DNA of 64,000 nt. Origin: Streptomonospora nanhaiensis (lineage in GTDB: Bacteria > Actinomycetota > Actinomycetes > Streptosporangiales > Streptosporangiaceae). The notes below the pieces were generated by a model that was not told where the DNA came from, made no database searches, and saw only the letters and a program-made list of their open reading frames with translations. The DNA lies in NCBI RefSeq assembly GCF_026642255.1, contig NZ_CP113264.1, forward strand, positions 434,001 through 498,000, read 5' to 3'. Made by a program: the position numbers and the translations under genes. Below, one piece after another: positions 1 to 6,965 of this stretch; positions within the stretch are counted from its first letter, which is position 1; every line of letters starts with the position of its first letter.

Positions 1-1
1 C

Positions 2-541
2 CAGGCGCGCGGGTATCCGACGAACAGCCTTCCCGACCGGGCCGAGACCGTCGCCGCGGGCAACGCGGCCAAGGGGGGCCTGCGGGCGCACGACGCCGCA
101 GAGCCACTGGGGCCGCACCTGGTCCTCGGAGACTCCCGCCTCCCCGTGACCAGCGCCCAGCTGGGACGGGCCCAGCGTGAGAACGGGAGTGCCGTCCTGC
201 GCCCCGACGAGGCGCGTGCCCTCGGGGCCCAGAACGGGGAGGGCGAGGCCCGAGCCAGCGGTCGCGGGGCCGGGAGTCACGGGGCCCGCCACCCGGAGGC
301 CCGGGTGGCCGAGCGGCGCGAGAGCCGGGACAAGCGCGACCGTGTCGCGCGAACCCGCGCGCAGGGCGTCCTCTACAGGCGGGGCGAGGCGGCCCGCGCC
401 GCGGCCGGCGACTCACCGAGCCTTCCCACGAACCGGGCCCAGCAGAAACGCGCGGCGGGGAGGCTGACCGCCGTGCACGAGGGACAGCGCAGGCGCCACT
501 CCGTCACCACCACGCACACCCGGACCACCACGGCCAGGTGA
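2..541 (+). CDS. 3' end of an Arg-rich hydrophilic protein (partial)
   Basis: An open frame runs in from the left edge and stops at 539-541. Codon third positions are almost all G or C from the first bases onward, so the coding frame continues from outside and the GTG at 146 is probably internal. The visible 179 residues are hydrophilic and rich in Arg, Ala and Glu, with a basic low-complexity tail ending in repeated Thr. There is no membrane segment and no catalytic motif I recognise. It lies 83 bp before a DUF4913 gene, which in actinobacterial conjugative elements often follows transfer genes. A relaxase or coupling-protein tail is possible, but nothing in the visible part proves it. Confidence 0.5.
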   Translation, partial: QARGYPTNSLPDRAETVAAGNAAKGGLRAHDAAEPLGPHLVLGDSRLPVTSAQLGRAQRENGSAVLRPDEARALGAQNGEGEARASGRGAGSHGARHPEARVAERRESRDKRDRVARTRAQGVLYRRGEAARAAAGDSPSLPTNRAQQKRAAGRLTAVHEGQRRRHSVTTTHTRTTTAR

Positions 542-624
542 CCGGCGGAGCGGCCCGCCCGCTCTCCTGACCCCGACGGCACTACGGCGCCGACACCACC
601 ACGAACGCGAAGAGGGCCCCGACG

Positions 625-1119
625 ATGAGCACCGAACCCCACGACCACGCAGCGGACCTCCTGGAGGAGGAGTCCCGGGATGCCGCGCCTGTCGGCGGGG
701 GCCTCACCAGCGAGGCCCCGAACGTCACCTCGGCCGTCGCCGGGGTGGACGACGGAGCGGAGGACGACGGCGAGCCCGCGCCGGAACCCGTGTTCAAGAA
801 CGTCGAGGAGTTCGTGCGGCTGCGCTTCCTGCCGGTCTACGTCCGCCCCGAGGGCGGACAGTTCCGCTGGTGCAAGGAGTGGTGGCGGCACGCCGAGGCG
901 GTGTCGCGCTTCCAGGCGCTGTGGCACGCGTGGGAGGTCCTGCGGTGGGAGGCCGGCACCGGGATGGCGGTCTGGTACCGGGACCACCTCGACTTCCAGA
1001 TGAGCATCATCCTCGGGGACAACGGGCCGTTCCGAGAGTGCACCTCGCGCCGCCACCAGGACCCGCGCCCCCTCCCCGCCGACCCGTCCCCCGAGGGCTG
1101 GTTCGAGGACGAGTGGTGA
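625..1119 (+). CDS. DUF4913 domain protein
   Basis: A 164-aa protein. Residues 1-55 are acidic and disordered. Residues 57-150 match the DUF4913 pattern: a 'vEEFVRLRFLPVY' start, a Trp-rich core (FRWCKEWWRHAEAV, then LWHAWEVLRWEAG), WYRDHLDF and GPFREC near the end. Function is unknown. The family is common in integrative conjugative elements and plasmids of actinobacteria, close to VirD4/TraG-type genes, which makes the left end of this window look like part of a mobile element. The ATG at 625 begins the acidic leader; no strong Shine-Dalgarno is visible. The family call is from memory of the pattern. Confidence 0.75.
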   Translation: MSTEPHDHAADLLEEESRDAAPVGGGLTSEAPNVTSAVAGVDDGAEDDGEPAPEPVFKNVEEFVRLRFLPVYVRPEGGQFRWCKEWWRHAEAVSRFQALWHAWEVLRWEAGTGMAVWYRDHLDFQMSIILGDNGPFRECTSRRHQDPRPLPADPSPEGWFEDEW

Positions 1120-1304
1120 CCGCCGCCCGAACACGGTGACGGAACGGGGGGACCCGCCCACACCTGCGGCGAGCCCCCTCCCTCCTGTCCGGGGGAGAGT
1201 TCACCCCGGCGTCACCGCCCGGACGTCCGCACAGGCCGGGCCCGTCCGGCCGCGCCGGTAGACAGGTCCTGTCCCGACGGACCGGCGGGGCGGGACCGGG
1301 AGGC

Positions 1305-1796
1305 GTGCTGGTGGACCCCTTGCAAGCGGCTTTGACGATCGGCAGCGCCTTCATCGGCGCGACCGGCCTGCTCATCGCCTCGGTAGCGCTCGGCGCCCGC
1401 TGGGAGGGGAGGGGCGAGGCGGATCAACAGCTCGCGGAGGCCAAGCGCTACGACCTAGCGGTTTCCCAGGACCCCCGTGTGGTCGAGGCGACGGCCCTCC
1501 AGGCGGCTCTGGACGCCTACCGCTCCGCGGACATCCCCGTGAGCAAGGAGCTCGACGCGGCCGCGCAGGGGGTCAGCCGTTCCGAGAACGAGGCCGCCAC
1601 CCGTGAGAAGAGGGTCCAGGCGCACTACGAGAAACTGGGCGATGCCGAGCGGGCCGTCGGGCGGCTCGTGCTGCTCGACCGGCCCGGGGGTGTGCGCGGG
1701 GCCCTGCGGAGCGTGCGCCGCGGAGTGGCGAGGCCGTTCCGGGGTGGGCAGCGCCTCGCTCCCCCGAAGACGGCGGGCCGGGGGGCGGGCGTGTGA
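1305..1796 (+). CDS. Membrane-anchored coiled-coil protein, cassette copy 1 gene 1
   Basis: A 163-aa protein with a GTG start preceded by GGGAGG. One N-terminal membrane segment spans about residues 8-30. A charged, Glu/Gln/Arg-rich helical region (35-125) is likely coiled coil, and the tail is basic (GVRGALRSVRRGVARPF). It is the first of four genes that overlap by 4, 13 and 23 bp, so they form one operon. No known domain is recognised. It has the same position and general layout as the gene at 5484-6062 in the opposing cassette, but sequence similarity between these two is weak by eye. GC is about 70%. Confidence 0.65.
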   Translation: MLVDPLQAALTIGSAFIGATGLLIASVALGARWEGRGEADQQLAEAKRYDLAVSQDPRVVEATALQAALDAYRSADIPVSKELDAAAQGVSRSENEAATREKRVQAHYEKLGDAERAVGRLVLLDRPGGVRGALRSVRRGVARPFRGGQRLAPPKTAGRGAGV

Positions 1797-2197
1797 CCGC
1801 CGCCGCGGTACTCGCCGTCGCGGCCGCGCTCCTGGCCGCCGCGCGCCTGTTCCTGAACGGACGGCACCCGGATCGCGGCGTGCACTCGCCGGGAGGGACT
1901 GCCGAGGAGGCGCTGACGGCCGATGCCGGGCGTTCGCTGGAACGTGCGGCGGAGTTCGGTGCGTTCGAAGGGCACCTCTGGGCCTGGCGCGACTTATTGT
2001 CCGACACCGCAGCGGCGTTGTCGGGCGCGGACACGGAGCCACCGGGGGGCGGTACGGCCGAGGCCGAGGATGACCGTCGGCGTGAACCCGACTCCGCCGA
2101 GCAACGGCTCCGGAGCGCGCTCTCCCCCCTCGCGGAGAGCCGGGAGGCCGGGACGGCAGGTGTGGATTCCGGGGGGAGCGGCCCGTGGAGTGGCTGA
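1793..2197 (+). CDS. Small membrane-anchored protein, cassette copy 1 gene 2
   Basis: A 134-aa protein that starts at a GTG overlapping the previous stop (GTGA), so it is translationally coupled. An Ala/Leu-rich signal anchor occupies residues 2-20. The rest is a soluble domain with a helical stretch around 40-75 (EEALTADAGRSLERAAEFG, then HLWAWRDLL) and a disordered Gly/Glu-rich tail. No family is recognised. It corresponds in order and size to the 139-aa gene at 5013-5432. That counterpart also has a C-terminal membrane segment, which this protein lacks. Confidence 0.6.
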   Translation: MTAAAVLAVAAALLAAARLFLNGRHPDRGVHSPGGTAEEALTADAGRSLERAAEFGAFEGHLWAWRDLLSDTAAALSGADTEPPGGGTAEAEDDRRREPDSAEQRLRSALSPLAESREAGTAGVDSGGSGPWSG

Positions 2198-2976
2198 TCG
2201 CGGCGGGGACGGTCCTCGGGTCCGTCCTCACGACCGCTGCCGTCGTGTTCCGCAGGAGCCTGGAGAAGGCACGTCGGGGCGGACAGGCAAGAGTCGCGCA
2301 CGTCGAGGCGGAGGCGGAGCGTATCCGGGCCGCCGCCAACCGGAGGCTGCGCGAGGCCGAGACCCTGCTGCCCCGGCTTCGTGTCGAGGTCGAGAGCGCT
2401 CGGAGGGCGGGGACGCTGCACCGGACCGCGGACGACCTCCGGGCGCGGCAGTCGGCGGCGGAGGAGAGGGCCCGGCGCGCGGCGCAGTCCTTCAACACCG
2501 CCTTGGACCGGGAGGGAGAACTCCTCCGCGCCCTCCGGGAGACCGGTCTGCTCCGCGACACCGCCGCGGGCCCGGTGGTGGACGCCTCCCGCTCTCCCGC
2601 CGCGGCGCGGGCGGAGGCCGCGGTCGTGGGGCGTCACCTCCAGGAACTGGAGTGGTACCGGGTCAACGGGCACGAGGACGGGATCAGCGGCCCCCTGCGT
2701 GCCCCGGCGTTCACGGAGGAACGGGCCACGGCTCTCCGGGAGGGCCTGGACCGTGCCGGACGCGTCGACGAGACGTGGATCCGCGAGCGCACCCGGGGAG
2801 CGGTGTCCGGTCGGAACTTGCTCACCGACAGCCCGAGGAGCATGGCCGAGGCGGTGCGGGGGCGCAAGGGCCTGCAGCGCCGCACCGGCGCGGCAGGGGA
2901 CCGTGGGGCCGACGCCCGGCGGGAAGCGGTGCGACGAGAGGAAGGGAACGGTCATGGGCTCGCTGGAAGCGGGTGA
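2185..2976 (+). CDS. Membrane-anchored long coiled-coil protein, cassette copy 1 gene 3
   Basis: A 263-aa protein with a GTG start inside the end of the previous gene (13-bp overlap). A membrane segment occupies residues 3-22. A long highly charged helix follows (25-118) and almost certainly forms a coiled coil. After it comes a compact region with TGLL at 120-123, VVDASRSPAAARAEAA at 131-146, and a second helical part near 190-225. These two blocks align in order with KAGII and with INTSLDSTEEQRAAAS in the protein at 4087-5007, which is the evidence that the two cassettes share ancestry. No catalytic motif is seen. Confidence 0.65.
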   Translation: MEWLIAAGTVLGSVLTTAAVVFRRSLEKARRGGQARVAHVEAEAERIRAAANRRLREAETLLPRLRVEVESARRAGTLHRTADDLRARQSAAEERARRAAQSFNTALDREGELLRALRETGLLRDTAAGPVVDASRSPAAARAEAAVVGRHLQELEWYRVNGHEDGISGPLRAPAFTEERATALREGLDRAGRVDETWIRERTRGAVSGRNLLTDSPRSMAEAVRGRKGLQRRTGAAGDRGADARREAVRREEGNGHGLAGSG

Positions 2977-3466
2977 CGGGGTCGTCCTGATGGTCGCTGT
3001 CGCCGTGGTGGCGGTGTGCGCGTGGGTCGGCGGGGAGTCGGTCCGACGGTTGCTGGGCCACCGGTTCGACCGCTCGGCGGCTCTGCTCGGCACGGAGGAG
3101 CAGGAGGAGGTTCTCGCACTCCGGCGGGGAGTGCTGGAGCGCCGGTACTCCCTGGTGGAAGCTGCCTGGGGCGGCGTACGCGGTGGTGCCCGTCCGGGAG
3201 CGCCCGTCCCGGGCGGCGCACGGACGGCAGCGGACGGCGACCTCCCCGACCCTGTGGCGGTCGTCGCGGCCCTGGACCGCGACCTCGCGCACCTGGACGC
3301 AGAGGAGGCGCGGCGGGTCGAGATGGTGAGTGCCGCGTTCACCGGCCGTCGGGAGCGCTCGGACCGGGCGCGGGCCTCGGCGCTGCGGCTGGATGTCGCG
3401 TGCGCGGGAGCCGCCGTGCTCCTTGCGGGGGTGGCCGTGGGCGGGGCCGTCGCGGTGCTGCTCTGA
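2954..3466 (+). CDS. Two-TM hairpin coiled-coil protein, cassette copy 1 gene 4
   Basis: A 170-aa protein. The ATG at 2954 lies 23 bp inside the previous gene and follows GAGAGGAAGGG. A membrane segment at about 9-27 and a second one at the extreme C terminus (145-170) would put the charged middle on one side of the membrane. RRLLGHRFD at 31-39 aligns with RRVVEYRLD at 19-27 of the protein at 3628-4062. The following helix (EEQEEVLALRRGVLERR against EDRERTRVALVGLRRMD) and the terminal membrane segment also align. This is the clearest homologous pair between the two opposing cassettes. Function is unknown. Confidence 0.65.
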   Translation: MGSLEAGDGVVLMVAVAVVAVCAWVGGESVRRLLGHRFDRSAALLGTEEQEEVLALRRGVLERRYSLVEAAWGGVRGGARPGAPVPGGARTAADGDLPDPVAVVAALDRDLAHLDAEEARRVEMVSAAFTGRRERSDRARASALRLDVACAGAAVLLAGVAVGGAVAVLL

Positions 3467-3627
3467 CGGTCCGGTGCCGACTTCCTCCGCCGCTCCGGGC
3501 GAGAGGGCTGCGGGGTGTGAGGTCCTGTTGGGGCAGATTCTGGACCAGGGGCTCCGGCTGCGGCCTCTGCCCCCGACCCGGCCCTGATCGAGCACCGCGA
3601 GGCGGGGCCCGGTCGCAGCCTGGCCGG

Positions 3628-4062
3628 TCAGAGGATCGTGGAGATACCGAGGATCGGGCTGACGACCATCAGTACCGCCCCGATGACGAGGAACAAGACG
3701 TCCGCCACCAGCACGAACGGCCTCACACGTTCCCGAAGGGGCAGAGTGGCCAGGACGGTGTCGGCGGCCCGTTCCGCCTCCGCGAGGCTGTCGGAGAGTT
3801 CCGCCTCGATCCGATTCACCCTTTCCTCGGCCGTCGGCCGTTCTGGAGCCGCGGTGGCGTCGTTCCGGCCCGTCCCAGGAGCGTTCCACTCGTCCAGCAG
3901 GGCGTCCATCCGACGGAGACCGACCAACGCGACGCGAGTGCGCTCGCGATCCTCTGAGAGGCGGGCCACGATATAAGGGGCGTCCAGTCTGTACTCCACG
4001 ACTCTGCGGAACGAGGTGGTGAAGACGAACGCACCGGCGAGGAAGCAGAGAATGAGAACCAT
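3628..4062 (-). CDS. Two-TM hairpin coiled-coil protein, cassette copy 2 gene 4
   Basis: A 144-aa protein with an ATG start and an AGGAAC-type ribosome site. An N-terminal membrane segment (1-17) is followed by RRVVEYRLD (19-27), a charged helical middle (35-110) and a C-terminal hydrophobic segment (114-141). Layout and the RR-hydrophobic-RxD block match the + strand protein at 2954-3466. It is the last gene of the reverse-strand cassette, 24 bp after the preceding stop. The two cassettes therefore end facing each other across 161 bp. GC is intermediate here, higher than in the three upstream genes. No known function. Confidence 0.65.
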   Translation of the reverse strand: MVLILCFLAGAFVFTTSFRRVVEYRLDAPYIVARLSEDRERTRVALVGLRRMDALLDEWNAPGTGRNDATAAPERPTAEERVNRIEAELSDSLAEAERAADTVLATLPLRERVRPFVLVADVLFLVIGAVLMVVSPILGISTIL

Positions 4063-4086
4063 GGTGGTCCGTTCCTGTCTGGGACT

Positions 4087-5007
4087 TCAGGTCTGGCCGT
4101 TGGTCGGCCTGGTCTTGGCAGGGGAAGCCGGTCGACCCCGGGCGGGCCTCTCCGATTCCTGAGCCGATCGGGATTGCACGGCCTCGGAGACCCCTATGGC
4201 GGGAGCCAGATAAGAGGGAACGGATGACGGGAGTGCTTGCTGAGGATCGACCGCAAGGGCCGTAATTTTGCCCTCCTTCTTGGTCGCTTCGGGGGTATTT
4301 TGGTTCGGGGCCAGCTGGAAAGGAAGCGTGATGCCGTGCTTCTCGGCGATATCTTCCAATTGTTTTGGTCGATCTGTCAGTGCTTTTTTCAGCATGGCTG
4401 AGACGAAGGTGTTCATATCGTTTACTGTGGCGATGAATATCGCGAGGATTGGTTTATTTGCGCCGACCAGGTCTGCGTTCGGCCCCTCGCTGTGCTGCTT
4501 GATGACGATTCCGGCCTCGGCAAGTTTCCTGAGTTCATTGTCGGCCGGGAGGGTGCTTTCTCCGGAATTGCTCAGACGTGTTTTTTCGGCGATCCACCTA
4601 CTGGCGGCCGCTCGCTGCTCCTCCGTGGAGTCCAAGCTCGTGTTTATGATGAAATTTGTGGAGATGATCCCGGCTTTCTCGTAGCGTTGGATCTCGGGAT
4701 CCAAAGTGCTTTGTGTTCGCTTGATTTCATTTGCATGCAATTTCCCTTTTTGGCTTGAGAGGAACTGGTCGGCGATGTTTTTCTTGTTGGTGGAGGCCAG
4801 TACGTGAGGCTCATTCTTGAGTTCCGCTATGTCAGTCCGGAGCGTGGCCGCCCTCAGGGGGCTCATCTTGGCCGTGAGGAGATTATCTCTTTCCTTGACC
4901 TCTGCCCTCCTGCGGGCGTTTATCACTTGGACTGAAATAGCCCAAATGAGTAGGGAAATCGCCACGGTCAGGAGGGTGGTGACCAGGATCAAAACCATGG
5001 GTTGCAT
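4087..5007 (-). CDS. Membrane-anchored coiled-coil protein, cassette copy 2 gene 3
   Basis: A 306-aa protein. A membrane helix at 4-28 is followed by a charged helical region (30-105). Then come KAGII at 111-115, NTSLDSTEEQRAAAS near 122-136, a repeat-like LAEAGIV and a second helical stretch (MNTFVSAMLKKALTDRPKQL). The C terminus is Pro/Ser/Arg-rich and disordered. These blocks occur in the same order as in the 263-aa protein at 2185-2976. Sampled lines are only about 42-50% GC, with AT-ending codons that are very unlike the rest of the window, so this gene is probably a recent acquisition. No enzymatic motif is seen. Confidence 0.65.
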   Translation of the reverse strand: MQPMVLILVTTLLTVAISLLIWAISVQVINARRRAEVKERDNLLTAKMSPLRAATLRTDIAELKNEPHVLASTNKKNIADQFLSSQKGKLHANEIKRTQSTLDPEIQRYEKAGIISTNFIINTSLDSTEEQRAAASRWIAEKTRLSNSGESTLPADNELRKLAEAGIVIKQHSEGPNADLVGANKPILAIFIATVNDMNTFVSAMLKKALTDRPKQLEDIAEKHGITLPFQLAPNQNTPEATKKEGKITALAVDPQQALPSSVPSYLAPAIGVSEAVQSRSAQESERPARGRPASPAKTRPTNGQT

Positions 5008-5012
5008 CCTTA

Positions 5013-5432
5013 CTACAATCCGAGGGCGGCGGAAACGGTGATGGCGAGAATGAGAAATGGCCAGACTGCGGTTTCTCTGTATTCCCTCTTCGCGGGGGGC
5101 GTCATGGTCGCGAAATCAGCTATTGCAGCCTTGGATTCAACTGTTTTCGACTTCTTGGACCTCTCGGCCTCCGATGGTCCGTGTCGAATGGATTCAGATT
5201 CTCCTTCAGGATTGTGTGAGCGCTCGGGCCGAGTGGTTGCTTCCCTCTCTCGGAGGAGGGACCTGCAACGCAGGAGGGCCTGGAGAACTTCGTCGGAATC
5301 AGGTTCCTTCTCAAGACGATCTCGACTTGGCAGATAGATTCCGAATCGCATGGCGAAGAAGTGGATGGCGCCCTGAATTGCCAGGGTTGAAATCGCGACA
5401 GCAGGGATAATTATTTCCGCACCGAAGTCCAT
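5013..5432 (-). CDS. Two-TM small protein, cassette copy 2 gene 2
   Basis: A 139-aa protein. Hydrophobic segments lie at about 7-28 and at the C terminus (122-139), flanking a charged, Ser/Glu/Arg-rich middle with the helix DEVLQALLRCRSLLRERE. It ends 5 bp before the next gene, so the two are almost certainly co-transcribed. Order and size match the 134-aa gene at 1793-2197. The N-terminal halves share only a loose 'R-hydrophobic...R-D-R...L' pattern, so homology is not shown by sequence alone. Base composition is AT-rich like its neighbours at 4087-5007 and 5484-6062. Confidence 0.6.
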   Translation of the reverse strand: MDFGAEIIIPAVAISTLAIQGAIHFFAMRFGIYLPSRDRLEKEPDSDEVLQALLRCRSLLREREATTRPERSHNPEGESESIRHGPSEAERSKKSKTVESKAAIADFATMTPPAKREYRETAVWPFLILAITVSAALGL

Positions 5433-5483
5433 GAGGTCTTTTCTTGTAGAAGTGTGGGTGCCCTTCTCGTGCCTTGGGGGAGA

Positions 5484-6062
5484 TCAGGGCCTTCTTCCTC
5501 CTCTTTGGAGGGGGTATCTTCTATTTCCCCGAGTCACTCTCGTTGTATTCGGATTTCGGGGGGCCCTTGTTGCGGGTGGAGTCGTGGTTTCCTTATTCCC
5601 GCCAATGGGTTCCCACCCCAAGCCCTTTGAGATCTTGTCTATGTCGCCGAGGGCTTTGGTGTATCTTTTGGAAGTGGTTTCGATGAGTGATTCTTCAATC
5701 TTGGCATTATCGGCGTGGAGCTTAATTTCTGCAGCCTCTCCCCGAAGTGGTTTGAGGCCGTTCTCCAGTTCGGCCTTCTCGATATCGAGTTTATGCAGCT
5801 TGCTCTTGGGGACGATGCCGATATCTTTTATTTTTGTTTTTGTTCCGGGCCAGAACCTATCGGCATCCTTTGGTTTCAGAACGTCTTGCAGGGCGCGGTC
5901 GGTGAGAGTGGTCGCCGTGTCGATCATCGAGGTAATGGCGAACCTGAGAGTGAGTGCGGTTCCTCCAAAAACGGTATGCGACCAGACGATGAGCTGTAAA
6001 GCGATGGGAAGTGCCCCGAGAAACCATCCGCCCCCCACGTGGGTCCTCGCATTCTTGGTCAA
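5484..6062 (-). CDS. Membrane-anchored coiled-coil protein, cassette copy 2 gene 1
   Basis: The frame is open to 6311, but the first 80 or so codons look non-coding. I chose a TTG at 6060-6062 (about 192 aa), which begins just before the hydrophobic region WFLGALPIALQLIVW. No good ribosome site supports this start, so it is uncertain. A double or long membrane segment (10-45) is followed by a Lys/Glu-rich helical domain typical of a coiled coil and then a basic disordered tail. It is the first gene of the reverse-strand cassette and the positional counterpart of 1305-1796. GC is low. No domain is recognised. Confidence 0.5.
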   Translation of the reverse strand: MTKNARTHVGGGWFLGALPIALQLIVWSHTVFGGTALTLRFAITSMIDTATTLTDRALQDVLKPKDADRFWPGTKTKIKDIGIVPKSKLHKLDIEKAELENGLKPLRGEAAEIKLHADNAKIEESLIETTSKRYTKALGDIDKISKGLGWEPIGGNKETTTPPATRAPRNPNTTRVTRGNRRYPLQRGGRRP

Positions 6063-6644
6063 ATAAATGTTGTGCCTGTGGTTGTCGGGGACCAGATTAG
6101 GCCCCCGCCGCAGAGAAGGACAGAAGGCGAATGTAACTTTTTTATAACTCCAAGGGGCTGGGTGGGATCGAATCACCTTCCTGGTCTCTGTGTTCTGGTA
6201 TTGGGTGGCGCCGGGGGGCGAACTTGGGTGGAGCATGGAGGCATGGCGTGTTGTCATGGGTCGCGCACGCGCAGTGGCAGCCGTTGTTGCGAAAGTGTTC
6301 CGCTCGGCCACTGGCAGCGATGTGCGCGAGTCGTGTTCGCTATGGCGTGTCGGAAATCCCAGCTTTGCTTCGATGGCATGGGGCAGAGAGGGCCGCGCCG
6401 TCCTTCACGCGAAGGGGTGCGGTCAATAGTGCATGAAGGTGAATCAATGCACCAAAGTATTCGTCTTCCGTTGTCCTTCTGGCGGTGCGAGGAGAAGACG
6501 CATCAGCGTCGGGCCCCCTTCGGCCCAGCCGCGTCGGCGTACCGCCGAGATGTCGGTGCCCCTCGGCATCCCTCCTCACCCTCACCCGGAGGTCCACGTG
6601 GTCACCTTCCTCGGACCGCACGTCCCCACAAGCTCCACGCGGCC
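6063..6644 (+). other. Intergenic region with no convincing gene
   Basis: GC climbs from AT-rich at 6063-6200 back to the genome average by about 6500. Open frames here have poor third-position bias and give no recognisable protein. The promoter of the reverse cassette should lie in 6063-6300. The composition boundary near 6480 may mark the edge of the acquired segment. No tRNA, attachment-site duplication or transposase was found. Confidence 0.4.
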
Positions 6645-6818
6645 GTGCCGGACGGTGTCCTGCACTACGTGCTCGCGGAGACGGCGGACGCGTTGGGTGC
6701 CGGGTACGCGAGGCGCGCCCGGCGAGCCGGACCGGCGGAGCGGGAGGCCGCGTGGGAGCACGTCGACCGCGAGGCCTCCGCCGTGCCCCGTGTCACCGAG
6801 GCGGTGGCCGCAGCGTAG
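6645..6818 (+). CDS. Possible small hypothetical protein or gene remnant
   Basis: A 57-aa frame from GTG 6645 has strong GC-third-position bias and a helical, Ala/Arg/Glu-rich sequence (HYVLAETADALGAG...AERE...). No ribosome site, domain or partner is obvious. It could equally be the surviving 3' end of a longer decayed gene, because the frame stays open upstream. It is convergent with the kinase-like gene at 6966-9317. Confidence 0.3.
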   Translation: MPDGVLHYVLAETADALGAGYARRARRAGPAEREAAWEHVDREASAVPRVTEAVAAA

Positions 6819-6965
6819 TGCCCCCGACGCCGCCCGATCCCGCCTGGAGAAGAAGCGTCGCCGAAGACAGCAGACCCCCGCCCCGCAGGCCGAACGTGAG
6901 AAGCGCCCGCGCGGACGGCTCGTGCGCGGGCCGTCGGTCCCCACCCCGAAGGGCCCGGGGAGGGG

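Noticed and set aside
6160-6185. tRNA T-arm-like sequence (GGGATCGAATCACC)
   Set aside because: No acceptor or anticodon stem can be formed around it.
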